A stretch of 64,000 bases of DNA from Bondarzewia mesenterica (taxonomy: Eukaryota > Basidiomycota > Agaricomycetes > Russulales > Bondarzewiaceae): contig SGPL01000070.1 in assembly GCA_004802705.1 (NCBI GenBank), positions 1 through 64,000 of the forward strand, in the 5' to 3' direction. This document shows positions 15,257-24,639 of this stretch, piece after piece. Numbering within the stretch: position 1 is the stretch's first letter; each line of letters begins with the position of its first letter. Both the position numbers and the translations under genes were made by a program. The notes under the pieces are model-generated. The model did not search any database. It saw nothing but the letters and a program-made list of their open reading frames with translations, and was not told the origin of the DNA.

Positions 15257-15782
15257 ATGTCTACCGTCGCACAACACCCACCTGCCAGTGAGTCCACAAT
15301 ACCCTGATTCAATGGCAGCTCATTATGACCGTCTTTCCCTCCATCAGTGCGCGTTGGCGGACGCCGTCTATCTCTTCCGTCCTCGAGGTCCAGACCCATG
15401 GTCACATCGTGAGCACCCCCCTCCCACACACAACCCACCTTCCATCCACGTCTATATTTACGGAGATTCCAGTGAAGGCGCTGGCTCCGCACCAACTACG
15501 CCTGGTGAACCCGCTGACTACCCACGCCCGGCCCCACCCGGCACGGAAGGCGAGCACGAGCACGAACACGAGCACGAACACGCCCACAACGAGGAGGAAG
15601 TCCCGAAGAAAGAGAAGAAGCAGGGACATGGTGCGCACGACAACGAGCGGAAGCTGCGCGAGAGTGCGCAGCGCAAGGCGGAGGAGAACAGGCCCAGGAA
15701 GGAGGGGTGGGCGCCAGGCGGGAAGCACACCGGGGGAGGAGGGCGCATTAGCCAGCCTGCTGGGAAAGCGTTTGGTGTTTAA
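15257..15782 (+). CDS. Small His/Glu-rich hydrophilic protein, unknown function
   Basis: Three exons (15257-15287, 15348-15408, 15473-15782) encode 133 residues. Two phase-consistent introns with good GT...AG sites support it. Features in order: MSTVAQHPPA, a basic RVGGRRLSLPSSRSRP segment, Pro-rich DYPRPAPPGTEG, a five-fold His-Glu alternation (about 56-66), a Lys/Glu-rich helix, and a Gly-rich tail ending GGGGRISQPAGKAFGV. No signal peptide or membrane segment, and it is predicted mostly disordered. The HE run could bind divalent metals. The consensus TATA box 77 bp upstream suggests strong or inducible expression. I do not recognise a named family, though similar short fungal proteins ending in RI.QP.GK.F are familiar. 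Confidence 0.72.
15556..15590. repeat. GAGCAC/GAACAC repeat coding for alternating His-Glu
   Basis: Six-base units repeat about five times within the small protein gene and produce EHEHEHEHEH. Confidence 0.85.
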
Positions 15783-16036
15783 ATTTCTGGGTGGGTTTCT
15801 TGGGGAGTGTATGAAATGAAGGGGAAGAAAGGCGTCAATGTACTTTTAGAAATGTGTTGTTACCAAAGTTGTAGCACTACTTGTCATCTGTCTAACTCAT
15901 TACCATTGAATGCATCACACATATTCGTCTGAGAGGCGCAAACCGTACGGTACGTACTGAATCCATGATAAGCTTATGCACCTCCCACTCGCGACAGTCC
16001 GAAGGTCATATCAATGTCCCAAGGTCCATCACTGCA

Positions 16037-19000
16037 TCACGAACCCTTCCGCCTCCCGAGCAACTGACTCAATTTCACAGCCGCAGCCCCATGTCTCAAC
16101 GGCGACTCATCCAAAGCCGATGGCATTCCTTCTTCCCCAGTCTCCGCTGCGCCCTTCTTCTCGCGACTCGTCGCCCGTACCCCGAGCACGAGCGAGAAGC
16201 GCTTCGCCAGCCCCTCACCTGTCGCCTTTGGACGTGCCGTCACGGGTGTCGTGTGCAGTGCGACTGCAGGCAACGAGAACCGCTTGTTCTTCCTCGCCGT
16301 GTCCTCTCGCCGGGGTGTCGGCGGCAGGCTCATCCCGCTCGCACTCGTGCCTTCGCCTTCCGAAGCCGCACCAGCAAGCATGTCAAATAATTCAGAGGGA
16401 ATCTGCATTTGCAAGCCATGGTCGCGCTCGTGCCCTGACGAGTCATCCGTCTGTGCACTAAAATACGATCTGCTGGGACTCGGACTCGGCATAGGGACGT
16501 TCTCGGGGTCGTGGTCGTGGAAGTCTTCCAATATCTGGTAGAAGCTGCGAGGACGGGATGACGGGGACCTGACGCGTATTACGGAGCGTGAGGGGCCATC
16601 GCTGCCGTCGATTCCACTTCCATTGGTGTGGGAGGTGTTGTCCGATAGGGTTGCGGGCGTGCGCACACCTTCCGAGACATCGTCAATACGCGGTAGTGCG
16701 CGCTTGGGGCTGCCTCTGTCGATGGCCATAAGCACAGAGGCTGGTCGCGGTGCTTGACCTGGCATGGCGAGCGCAGGCATCGATTGCCAGGACGTGAATC
16801 CAGAAAGCGTATAAGAAGACGTGGTGGGCCGGGGAGAGGCAGAACGATCGATGATGGGGAAGACGGTTTCATAGCAGGCATCGCATGCTCGGGAAGGCCT
16901 GGTTGCATCCTTGGCATTTGAATCGGATATGAAGAAAGTCTGTGGATCATCTGAGTACGCCGACAACAACAGGTTCGACAGGCACTTACACTGCCAGAAC
17001 ACGCAGCGCATACACATCTCCCGCAAAGTCTGCAGTGATGTCGCCGCCTACGCCAGCCAAAAGTCTTACCACAACGCATACAGCTCTCAGTCTTGCCATC
17101 CGGAATCCAGATAGCAGGCACGAAATGCTCGACTTTGCCCCTCTTTGGCATGCGGGCATCATCTTCAGGCAAATGCGGCAGCGCCTGCAATGTCCGACGC
17201 AGGTGATTGGTGGAAGCGGAGGATGTCAGTGTTGAATTTGGCTGGGTGACGTTGAGCGAGACAAGCAGCGAGGCTTTGGCATTGCGGATGGCCGTGCTCC
17301 ATTCGTCTCGCTCGTCTTCGCTAGCTACGGGCCAAACTTATAAGGATAACGTCAGGCTTTTAAATTTAAACCGAGGGCTTACCTGCATATAGCGCAAATG
17401 ATGTCTCAGGGCTTAATACTTCAAACCTGGTCTCCTCCCCCACTTCTGTCAGCGGGCTGACAACAACCTCTAAATCCACGAGTTCCGCTCGTCCCTTGAA
17501 CCACCACTTCTCCTCCACAACCCCGCTACTCGCTTGTCTCTTCTTCACCTTCGACGGGCTCGCTAAGCCGAAACTCGGCCTCGACGCTGGTGCATGTGCA
17601 TTCCTTACATGGGCACGCAACGCACTGAGCTCAGCCTCACTGCGACTTCTCGAGCGCAGCATCGGTGGGCGGGACCCAGGGCGCCCTTTCCCAATGTGAC
17701 TTGCACCTCCGGCATTGTTCCAGTCCCACCATTCGGGGAGCTCCTTGTCGTTTCGATCGAGGTTCGCCAACCAAATGAGACAATCGGAGAATAGGAGGAA
17801 CTCGCGCTCCCTTGGAAGGGATCCATGCTCAAGTTGAAGGAGAGCACCGCGTTTGAGGAATGTGCGGCCTGGTGAGATGAGCTGGAATGGCAAGTTAGGG
17901 GTGCTGCGCTGAAGCGAGAGGAGGGAAAGAGTCTGCGCATGAGTATGCAGAGAAGTATTGAGCGAAATGGTGACTGTGTTTCAGGAAGTGTGTGATTAAT
18001 ATCTAGATGAGTGAAGAGGATTGGGAGGAAAGGTTACTCTTGGAAACGAGCGTATGTACAGCCATTAACGATACACGCTCAGGCTCCTCAGCGTCTGTGC
18101 AGCCGATAAGGTCCTTCAGCAGTAGGAGATACCTAGGGCATCGTTGCACAATCGTGAGCAGCCAGTCGCGCAGCTTCAGCTTACCACAGCGTGGGTCGGC
18201 TTCTTGCTTCGCCACAAAGGCCGAGAAAGCCGCATTAGAAGTGAGTAGCCCTGTCAAAGCAGTGATGGAGGTATGGAACGATGTCACAAAAGGCGTGTAT
18301 AGGGACAAGTAGGGAAAGTGCGACAGGAGAACAGGAGATAATGGCGGAGGAACATCTTGCGAGTTTGCGGACGTGGATGAACGGAGATGGTCCGTAAGGG
18401 AAGTGAAAAATGAGCGGTGAAGGTTCCAGATATCAATGAAATTCGAAAAGACGGAGGTAAGTTCTGAACGAGTGAGTAAGGGCTGTGGGGTATCCAAGGA
18501 AGCTATGATCGGTGTCAAGAAATGCTACAAACAGGTTTGTCAGTGAACGATTCGCCGCAGCAGAATGTCTGCAAAAAATATTTCCGAGATGGAATCTAGC
18601 GTGATCGTGAACAACAAAGATCGTTTGTCCAAATAAAGACCATCCAGAATAATGGCCAAAAAGTCGGAGGCAACTGCCTCTGTCGGCTCAACCTCACTTG
18701 AGCTTACTCTGGCTAGAAAGACGAATTCTCCATTGACTGAGAGGCACAAGATCTCGCCCAGCCCACCAAACTATGAAATATGAAGGATGTTAATCATGCG
18801 ACGCACCGAATATATCAGGTCCAAACCCTTGACATACGTCCGCTCCGTCTCGTAAAACTCCTCGATAATCTTCCTCCTCTTTGCTTCCCTCTCCTCGTCT
18901 ACCGGCCGCAGGTCCTTCTTCCTATGCGGCTTTCGGTGAGGATCTAAGGAAGACGGACGCGACTTTACCCTCTTCGACGGACTTCGATTGGCAGTACGCA

Positions 19001-19271
19001 ACGGGGAGCTGGAAATGGTCGAACTGCCTTCCTCGGGCAACGAGTCAAACGAGGCAGTGCTCACGACCGATTGTCTATGAATCAGACTCGGTGCCGAAGG
19101 CAATGAAATCCTGCGGAAAGGAAGGTGGGGAGGGCGTGGTATTTGCGCATGTGCGGGAGCAAATGGGTCGGGTGTCGAAGGGAAGTCGACAGTAGATGGT
19201 GGGCAAGTGCTTACTACGCTGCGTGAGTGAGGGAAACGCTCCAATAGTTAAACACTCTCACGTTGAGTCAT
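16037..19271 (-). CDS. Rho-family guanine nucleotide exchange factor, DH-PH-FYVE
   Basis: Exons 19271-19262, 19213-18807, 18524-18038, 17973-17383, 17324-16990 and 16939-16037 keep phase and give about 910 residues; the first two are the least certain. Domains: Ser/Pro-rich N-terminus; DH domain about 118-320 (KIIEEFYETERTYVKGLDLI, SNFIDIWNLHRSFF, LLTIVQRCPRYLLLLKDLIG); PH domain about 325-520 with a charged insert (FLKRGALLQ, REFLLFSDCLIW, EERDEWSTAI-type helix); FYVE finger about 571-650 (WIPD, RRRHHCRLCG, RACDACY); Ser/Thr-rich tail. This is the FGD-like plan: Cdc42/Rho activation at PI3P-containing membranes. The intron inside the DH domain (18806-18525, 282 nt) is much longer than the others and mostly open (see findings). 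Intron placement there was fixed by the expected DH continuity LIYS-HFLTPII. Confidence 0.87.
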
Positions 19272-20077
19272 TATTCGAACAAAATCAAAGAGCGGGGGGG
19301 CTGTCGTCGTTGTCGACGACGAGGCAGTTCCGTACGGACAGCGGAAGTATGACGCTGAGTGAGCCCGGCACATCCAAAAAGGAAGGTCAGAAGGATTGAC
19401 TGGGCTGAGTCTCCTCAGATGCTGGCCCGGAAAGTTTCCCATTACTAGGCCCTTCGCATTCATGCAGGGACAACAGGTATTTCAACAACATAACACACTG
19501 ACAGCTCAGAGAGATTTGTTGTAACATCTGGCAATCCGGACTTACAGAGCACCCACTTGCTCAGGCGGACAACGGATGAACATTCGCCACTTTCGGACGC
19601 CATACATATATTCCTATATATTTGCTGAAAAATATCCTAGCACTCAAGCTTCAAGTTCATGGGAGTAATGCCTAGACCCAAACTGCTGCCCTTCAGTACT
19701 TCAGTGATTGCACCCAACTTGACTTATATCAGCCCAAGCCGCAAGGCCATCCATTGACGGGCCCATTGAACGGGACTGGGCGAGAGACCTTCGGAAGAGT
19801 CTGAATCTGCCGCCGTTCTACCCCACTTACGCATTCATCTTTCTTCTTTTGACTCTCCCCAGTGCTTCTCAGCAGCACTGGACGCATGTACATTCACATG
19901 CCAGAGCATGAGAGAAGTCATATGCGCATCAGCACCCGCCACACAAGCACGAGTCGATGGCTTCTGATCAAAGCTTGTCAACGAACCTCGAGAGAGGCAT
20001 ATAAGAGCCGCGTCCCATGAGCAAGACCCGCTCTTGGACACGCCCTGGGTCCAGAAACTCACTCGCACCACATCAGC
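19272..20077. promoter_or_regulatory. Divergent upstream region; TATA box for the secreted-protein gene
   Basis: About 800 bp between the Rho exchange factor (-) and the small secreted protein (+). TATAAG at 20000-20005 is 78 bp before the start at 20078. No other gene signal. Confidence 0.5.
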
Positions 20078-20919
20078 ATGATCCTCTTCAAGCCTGTGCT
20101 AGCCTTGCTCTCCGCTGCGCTGCTGTCCTTTGTTGCTTGCGTCCATGGAGCTCCTACGAGCACCGACATCATCCCCGGCTCCAGCGAGGGTGATATTCTC
20201 AATCTCTTGGGACTAGGCCTTGTCCAGCATATCAATGTTTTTATCACAGTGAGTGGTCAATATCCAGCTAAGTTGGAGGTGGAGGTTGAGCATGCTACCG
20301 CACAGCTCGAGACCTTAATCACGAACCTAGTATCGTAAGTGGTACAATCAAAAATAAGTATCATACAGGGTCGTTCACTCATTGTTCACAGGGTCAACTT
20401 TGATGGTATGGTCCATCTCTTCATTTATTCGTAGCTGAACGACTTACCTATTCTGTCTGCCATCAGTACTAAATCCTCTGCCCGTTGAAATCACGATCGA
20501 GCGTGCGGCGACTGAAGCGGGAATCAATGGGACAGTCTACTCGCAATTTGACCAGTCATTCACCAGCTTCATCATCCCTCCGTTCGGCACTGCCAATAGC
20601 GGCACTTTCCCAAATGTGACACTCACCCAAGGTGCCATTGCCTCACTGGCCATCATCCCGCTTGGCGAACTGGATATCATCAATGCAGACATAAATCTCA
20701 GGTGAGAGCTATCAATCGCTTTAGGACATGGTGACCAACATAATGGGATCTTGGTGGGATCTGCCGCAGGGTCGCGACAATCCAAGGCGCGCTGGGTATA
20801 CCGATTCCTTTGAATGGACTGACGCAGACTGGTGTTAATACGACGTCAGTCCCATTTTGTGTGAATCGCGGCCTCATTGATAGAGTGATCTTCGCAGATA
20901 CGCTCTCGCTCTCACCTAG
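20078..20919 (+). CDS. Small secreted protein, unknown function
   Basis: Five exons (20078-20334, 20392-20405, 20467-20701, 20770-20844, 20898-20919) encode 200 residues; the second exon is only 14 nt. A clear signal peptide (MILFKPVLALLSAALLSF..CVHGAP, cleavage near residue 26) starts the protein. The mature chain is hydrophobic and beta-rich with two or three N-glycosylation sequons (NGT, NVT, NTT) and no cysteine pairs, so it is neither a hydrophobin nor a typical effector. Segments such as LPVEITIERAATEAGINGTV and GALGIPIPLNGLTQTGVNTT suggest an Ig-like or beta-sandwich surface protein. I do not recognise the family. A TATA box 78 bp upstream fits regulated expression. Confidence 0.75.
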
Positions 20920-21569
20920 AACTGAACGTTCTGAACGCCAAGCTGTCATGACAGAAATGAAGTATCTCGACTCACTCAATGTTAACAGGATCTAGGGGGA
21001 ATTAGTGAAAATTTCGCAATATATAATGGGAGACTGGTGCGGCGTGGTATACATTCATATCCAGCTATCGTCAGTCTTCAATGGACAAAAGAGATGTCGA
21101 AGGAAATACGTGAACATGAGACACGCAGATGAGATGAGGACGAATGAGAGATGGCACTGTCGGCGAAGAGGTAATCGGTTGCGCGACTTCCCAGTCCATT
21201 GATGCTGAAACTCAGATCATAGTATGACGCACGAGCAGAGACGAGCAGCCATTCGACATACAACCGGCTAGTACTCAGTTTCGTTCATGCAGTACTAGTA
21301 CTGAGCCGAACATTCCATCATGAATTGTCCAGCCCATGTCCACCATTCCACTGAGTATTCCGAGAAAAGTACGAGAATCTCTTCAGTATATCAAGGTAGA
21401 TGAGTAACTTGGCCGCTGAGCGCCGTGGCAGCAATGAAGGACTGCAATCGAAATGGTGTGGCGTTGGTTTGCTTGCACATGTTTGAGCGACTGTACAGTT
21501 GCACCAAGCCACCCGACCTTCATCCACCCATTTAGGCGCCCATCATCGTCAACAGCACAAATCTTCATC
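20920..21569. other. Intergenic, no gene seen
   Basis: 3' flank of the secreted protein gene and upstream region of eL28. Short ORFs lack domain or splice support. Confidence 0.45.
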
Positions 21570-22644
21570 ATGTCCAACGATCTCCAGTGGTACCTCCTCA
21601 GGGTCAGCTTTGCTTCCTATCACATTCTTGTGTGATGATTGTGCCGACCATAAATTCTCTTGATTTCTTTTTAATTTTCCTTTCGAACAGCAAAACAACT
21701 CCTTCATCGTGAAGCGAGTTGCGGAGGGCCCCATCTTCTCCAAGGAGCCCGTACGTTTCTAACTTGTCATATCGCACCCCTTGCCCATGTCCTGATGCAT
21801 GAGACAATACAGGGCAATCTTATCAACATCCACTCTCAGAAATACTCCGGTCTCGCCAACAGCAAGGTCCGTCTTTGCACTCTAATTCTGTACAGTGGAA
21901 CAGAATTGTATATCGTCTTTTTTTTGCGTATAGACTATCGACGTCCGTGAGGGTCCCACCGGGATTCAAATCACACACCGCAAGAAGTCCGCTGCCCCCA
22001 CCGCCGTGCGCTCCGCACGCGCGACCACCACCATCCGTTCCCGCACCGGCCCCCGCCGTGCCCTCGGCATTGCCGCGCGCACGACCAAGCGCGGCTACCG
22101 CCCCGACCTGCGCTCCGTGAGTCTCCTTGCCAAATTTTCAATTCCTCTTCCAGTTCGCCACTCTCCTTTTGAATCGATACGATATGATACGGTATATGCA
22201 CAAAGTGTGACCGAGGACAATACGCATTCTCGTTAGAACCCACTGGAAATGCCGAAAGGTGTAATGAAGGATGGGCGTGGACATGTTTGCAAGAAAAACC
22301 CCAGTCTGGTTGGAGCCGATCAAACTCCTCCGGATACCTCGTCCTCGCTATCGAGTCTCGTCCGTTTGCTCTACGCGATTGCCCGACGATTGGGCGATGA
22401 CAACTTTTCGATTATCTTGTTTCAATATTCGTTTTGGCTTGGATTTACCCGGCTTTTGTTGCTACCCATTCACAACTTCATCGCCTGTTGTCCGCTAGGA
22501 ACATACTGACCATTTTGTTGCCCATTTCAGGCTGCGCTTGCTCGCGTCTCCGCCATCACTGCCTCACAAAAAGAGCCCAAGCCCGCACCACCAAAGAAGG
22601 AGCGGGGGAAGAAGGCTGAGACTTTGAGGGCGGCATTGGCATAA
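21570..22644 (+). CDS. RPL28: 60S ribosomal protein eL28
   Basis: Exons 21570-21602, 21691-21750, 21813-21866, 21934-22116 and 22531-22644 give 147 residues. MSNDLQWYLLRQNNSFIVKR, EGPIFSKEPGNLINIHSQKY, SGLANSKTIDV, KRGYRPDLRSAALARVSAI and a Lys/Pro-rich C-terminus are typical of eL28. The protein belongs to the large subunit; it exists in animals, plants, fission yeast and basidiomycetes but is absent from S. cerevisiae. Intron 4 (22117-22530, 414 nt) is several times longer than the others and could host a small nucleolar RNA (see findings). Confidence 0.95.
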
Positions 22645-23406
22645 GTCTCCGTATTTCCACATTTCACCTAGTTTCTTTGAGTTTTTTTTTTTGTTCCGTT
22701 ACCCCAGAGCGTACGACATGTTATTTCCGCACCGCACAGAATATGACCTATGTTGCAGGCATAATACGCGTTTGCGTGAGGCACTTCGCTCTAAGCGCAT
22801 TTTGTCAACGACGTTGACTGGATCACAAAGAGGAAGTATTTGACACGCTATGAATTGTTATGATGATGGAAGACATTAACGGGATGGCGCGATTGAGCCC
22901 TGAAACGAGGGCTTCCAGAGGCAACTGCGCAACAAATAGAAGCCGTGAGTGCAATAACTGTCTCAATTTCTTTCTCTTGAGTTTGACAACGCTCGCCGGC
23001 AGCGATTCCATTGCTTGACGGTGACAGGCCCCTGGCATCTATTCCCATCCTGGCAATGGCCCCGTGCTGTCGAGCTACTCATTGGAACGATGGCACGAAG
23101 TACGATGGTAACGAAAGTCGAAGTCGTTGAAGGTGATAGCAAGAAAATCAAGGATGAGCATTCAAATAAGTACGGACCAACGTATGTCAACAAATAATGA
23201 TGTATGATGGATAGGGGATCGATACTCAATCTTCTGCTCATTTCTGCACTAGCACGATGAGCGACGATCCCTTTTGTCAACCTGCGCGCCATCCGGCGTC
23301 TGCACCACCTGCATTGATATCAGACGTCTCGCTTCTTTCGCCGTCGACATGTGTCCAACCAAGAAAAATAATCGTGTTCGCCCTTCGACAGGTGCAGTGG
23401 AATTCA
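22645..23406. other. Intergenic between convergent genes
   Basis: 3' flanks of eL28 (+) and the GST-like gene (-). A T run of about 13 lies near 22,682. No coding signal. Confidence 0.5.
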
Positions 23407-24162
23407 TCATTCCAATTCCTTGAGGAGCTCCTTGTACTCCGGGAACCATGTCTTTGTCGACCTAGCTGTGTAAGCCTTCAACGTCTCGTTCTCCATAACC
23501 ATTTTCTTGAATTCCGCGTTGCTCCGCTGACCGACGCATTGGATCAAGAATCCCCCCAGCACGATGTCCACCAGCGTCGGGTGCTCTCCACCGTGGAAGA
23601 AGGTCTTCCCTTCCAACCTAGCGTCCAAACCGTCCACCCATTCCTTCATCAGCTGATCCACCTCCTCGACGCTATGCTTGCCAATCCCCACGGTCCTCAT
23701 CAATTCCACAAGTCTCCTCCGGAGCGACCACATGACGATCGGTTTCACAAGGCCCGGGATGGACATCGAGGCGTACGTCGCGGCGTAGTTGTGGTCGCGG
23801 GCCCAGCGTGTCTGGACGACGGCGGTGTAGAGGAGTTCTTCCGTCCATGCTTGCCATGCACGCGAGTCGGCGCGCTGAGCGGGTGTGAGCGATGCGTCGA
23901 GGTCGGGGGCGAGTCCTAGAGCGACGAGGCGGCAAATGATGAAGTGCGAGTCGGCGATCGTTTCGGGCGCGCGGCCGTCCGCGTGGGTGAGGACAATGTA
24001 GGGCAGCTTGCCTTTGGGTGCGGAGCTGGGTGTCGTAGATTCGAGGGTGTAGGAGGTGAAGGAGGTCGCGCGCAGGAAGGTTTCGAGCTTTTGGCAGAAG
24101 CCGGATACGCTCGGCGCGTTGGGGTCTGTCTTGGGGAAGCCGTAGAGTTTGATGGAGGCCAT
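23407..24162 (-). CDS. Glutathione S-transferase-like protein of the FAXC/metaxin type
   Basis: A single uninterrupted ORF of 251 residues. The N-terminal thioredoxin-like part has MASIKLYGFPKT, CQKLETFLRATSF and GKLPYIVLTHADG; DSHFIICRLV is the DS/H substrate-side helix. The C-terminal helical part has WTEELLYTAVVQTRWARDHNY and HPTLVDIVLGGFL. This is the arrangement of the FAXC ('failed axon connections')/CDR-1 branch related to metaxins. No catalytic Ser/Tyr is obvious and CQK near residue 23 may be a Cys-type site. Members are linked to cadmium response and detoxification in animals; the fungal role is unknown. A TATA-like sequence at 24224-24231 (minus strand) lies about 63 bp upstream. 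Confidence 0.85.
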   Translation of the reverse strand: MASIKLYGFPKTDPNAPSVSGFCQKLETFLRATSFTSYTLESTTPSSAPKGKLPYIVLTHADGRAPETIADSHFIICRLVALGLAPDLDASLTPAQRADSRAWQAWTEELLYTAVVQTRWARDHNYAATYASMSIPGLVKPIVMWSLRRRLVELMRTVGIGKHSVEEVDQLMKEWVDGLDARLEGKTFFHGGEHPTLVDIVLGGFLIQCVGQRSNAEFKKMVMENETLKAYTARSTKTWFPEYKELLKELE

Positions 24163-24639
24163 GGGCGACGTGTGGTTAGTGCAGATAGAGCTCGTTGTGT
24201 CGTTGTTTTAGATCGTCTCAGCCATATATATGTCCTTCCGTTCTTGCCGCTTCATTGCGTCAACCTTCGGCATCATGCTCAAAATACAGCGCCAAGTCGT
24301 GCGCGCTAACTGCGCATCGGAGCGCGTTGGGAGCGCGCAGCTATCACGAGGCTCAAGTGATATTCTCCGTTGATGAACACGAGTTCTCGATCAAGCGGAC
24401 ATTGAGAATGATTTTGAAGTATTTGTTGAGGGTTTGTATTGATTTCTACGAGCGTTGTATGCGACGCTACAGTGAGTGCTTGTAGTATAAGTAAGTACTG
24501 AGTATGGTACAGAGTAAGTAAGAGCCTCAGTAACTGAGGGGGGCACAGAAACGCCCTAAAAGGAAAGCATAGTAAGGAAAAAATATAAGTGAGTAGATAG
24601 TACACCAAGAGATAGAAAAAAAAAGATCGGGAGGGGGGG
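24163..24639. promoter_or_regulatory. GST-like gene promoter and 3' flank of the membrane protein gene
   Basis: TATATAT at 24225-24231 fits a core promoter for the GST-like gene on the minus strand. The rest is the 3' end region of the 24.6-27.3 kb gene, with A and G runs near 24,617-24,640. An apparent ORF to 24306 is an out-of-frame extension. Confidence 0.5.

Noticed and set aside
24306..24639. Long hydrophobic C-terminus of the 24.6-27.3 kb gene (FFFYLLVYYLLTYIF...)
   Set aside because: It appears only if the frame break at 24752-24755 is ignored; the corrected frame gives a basic Pro-rich end and a stop at 24640.
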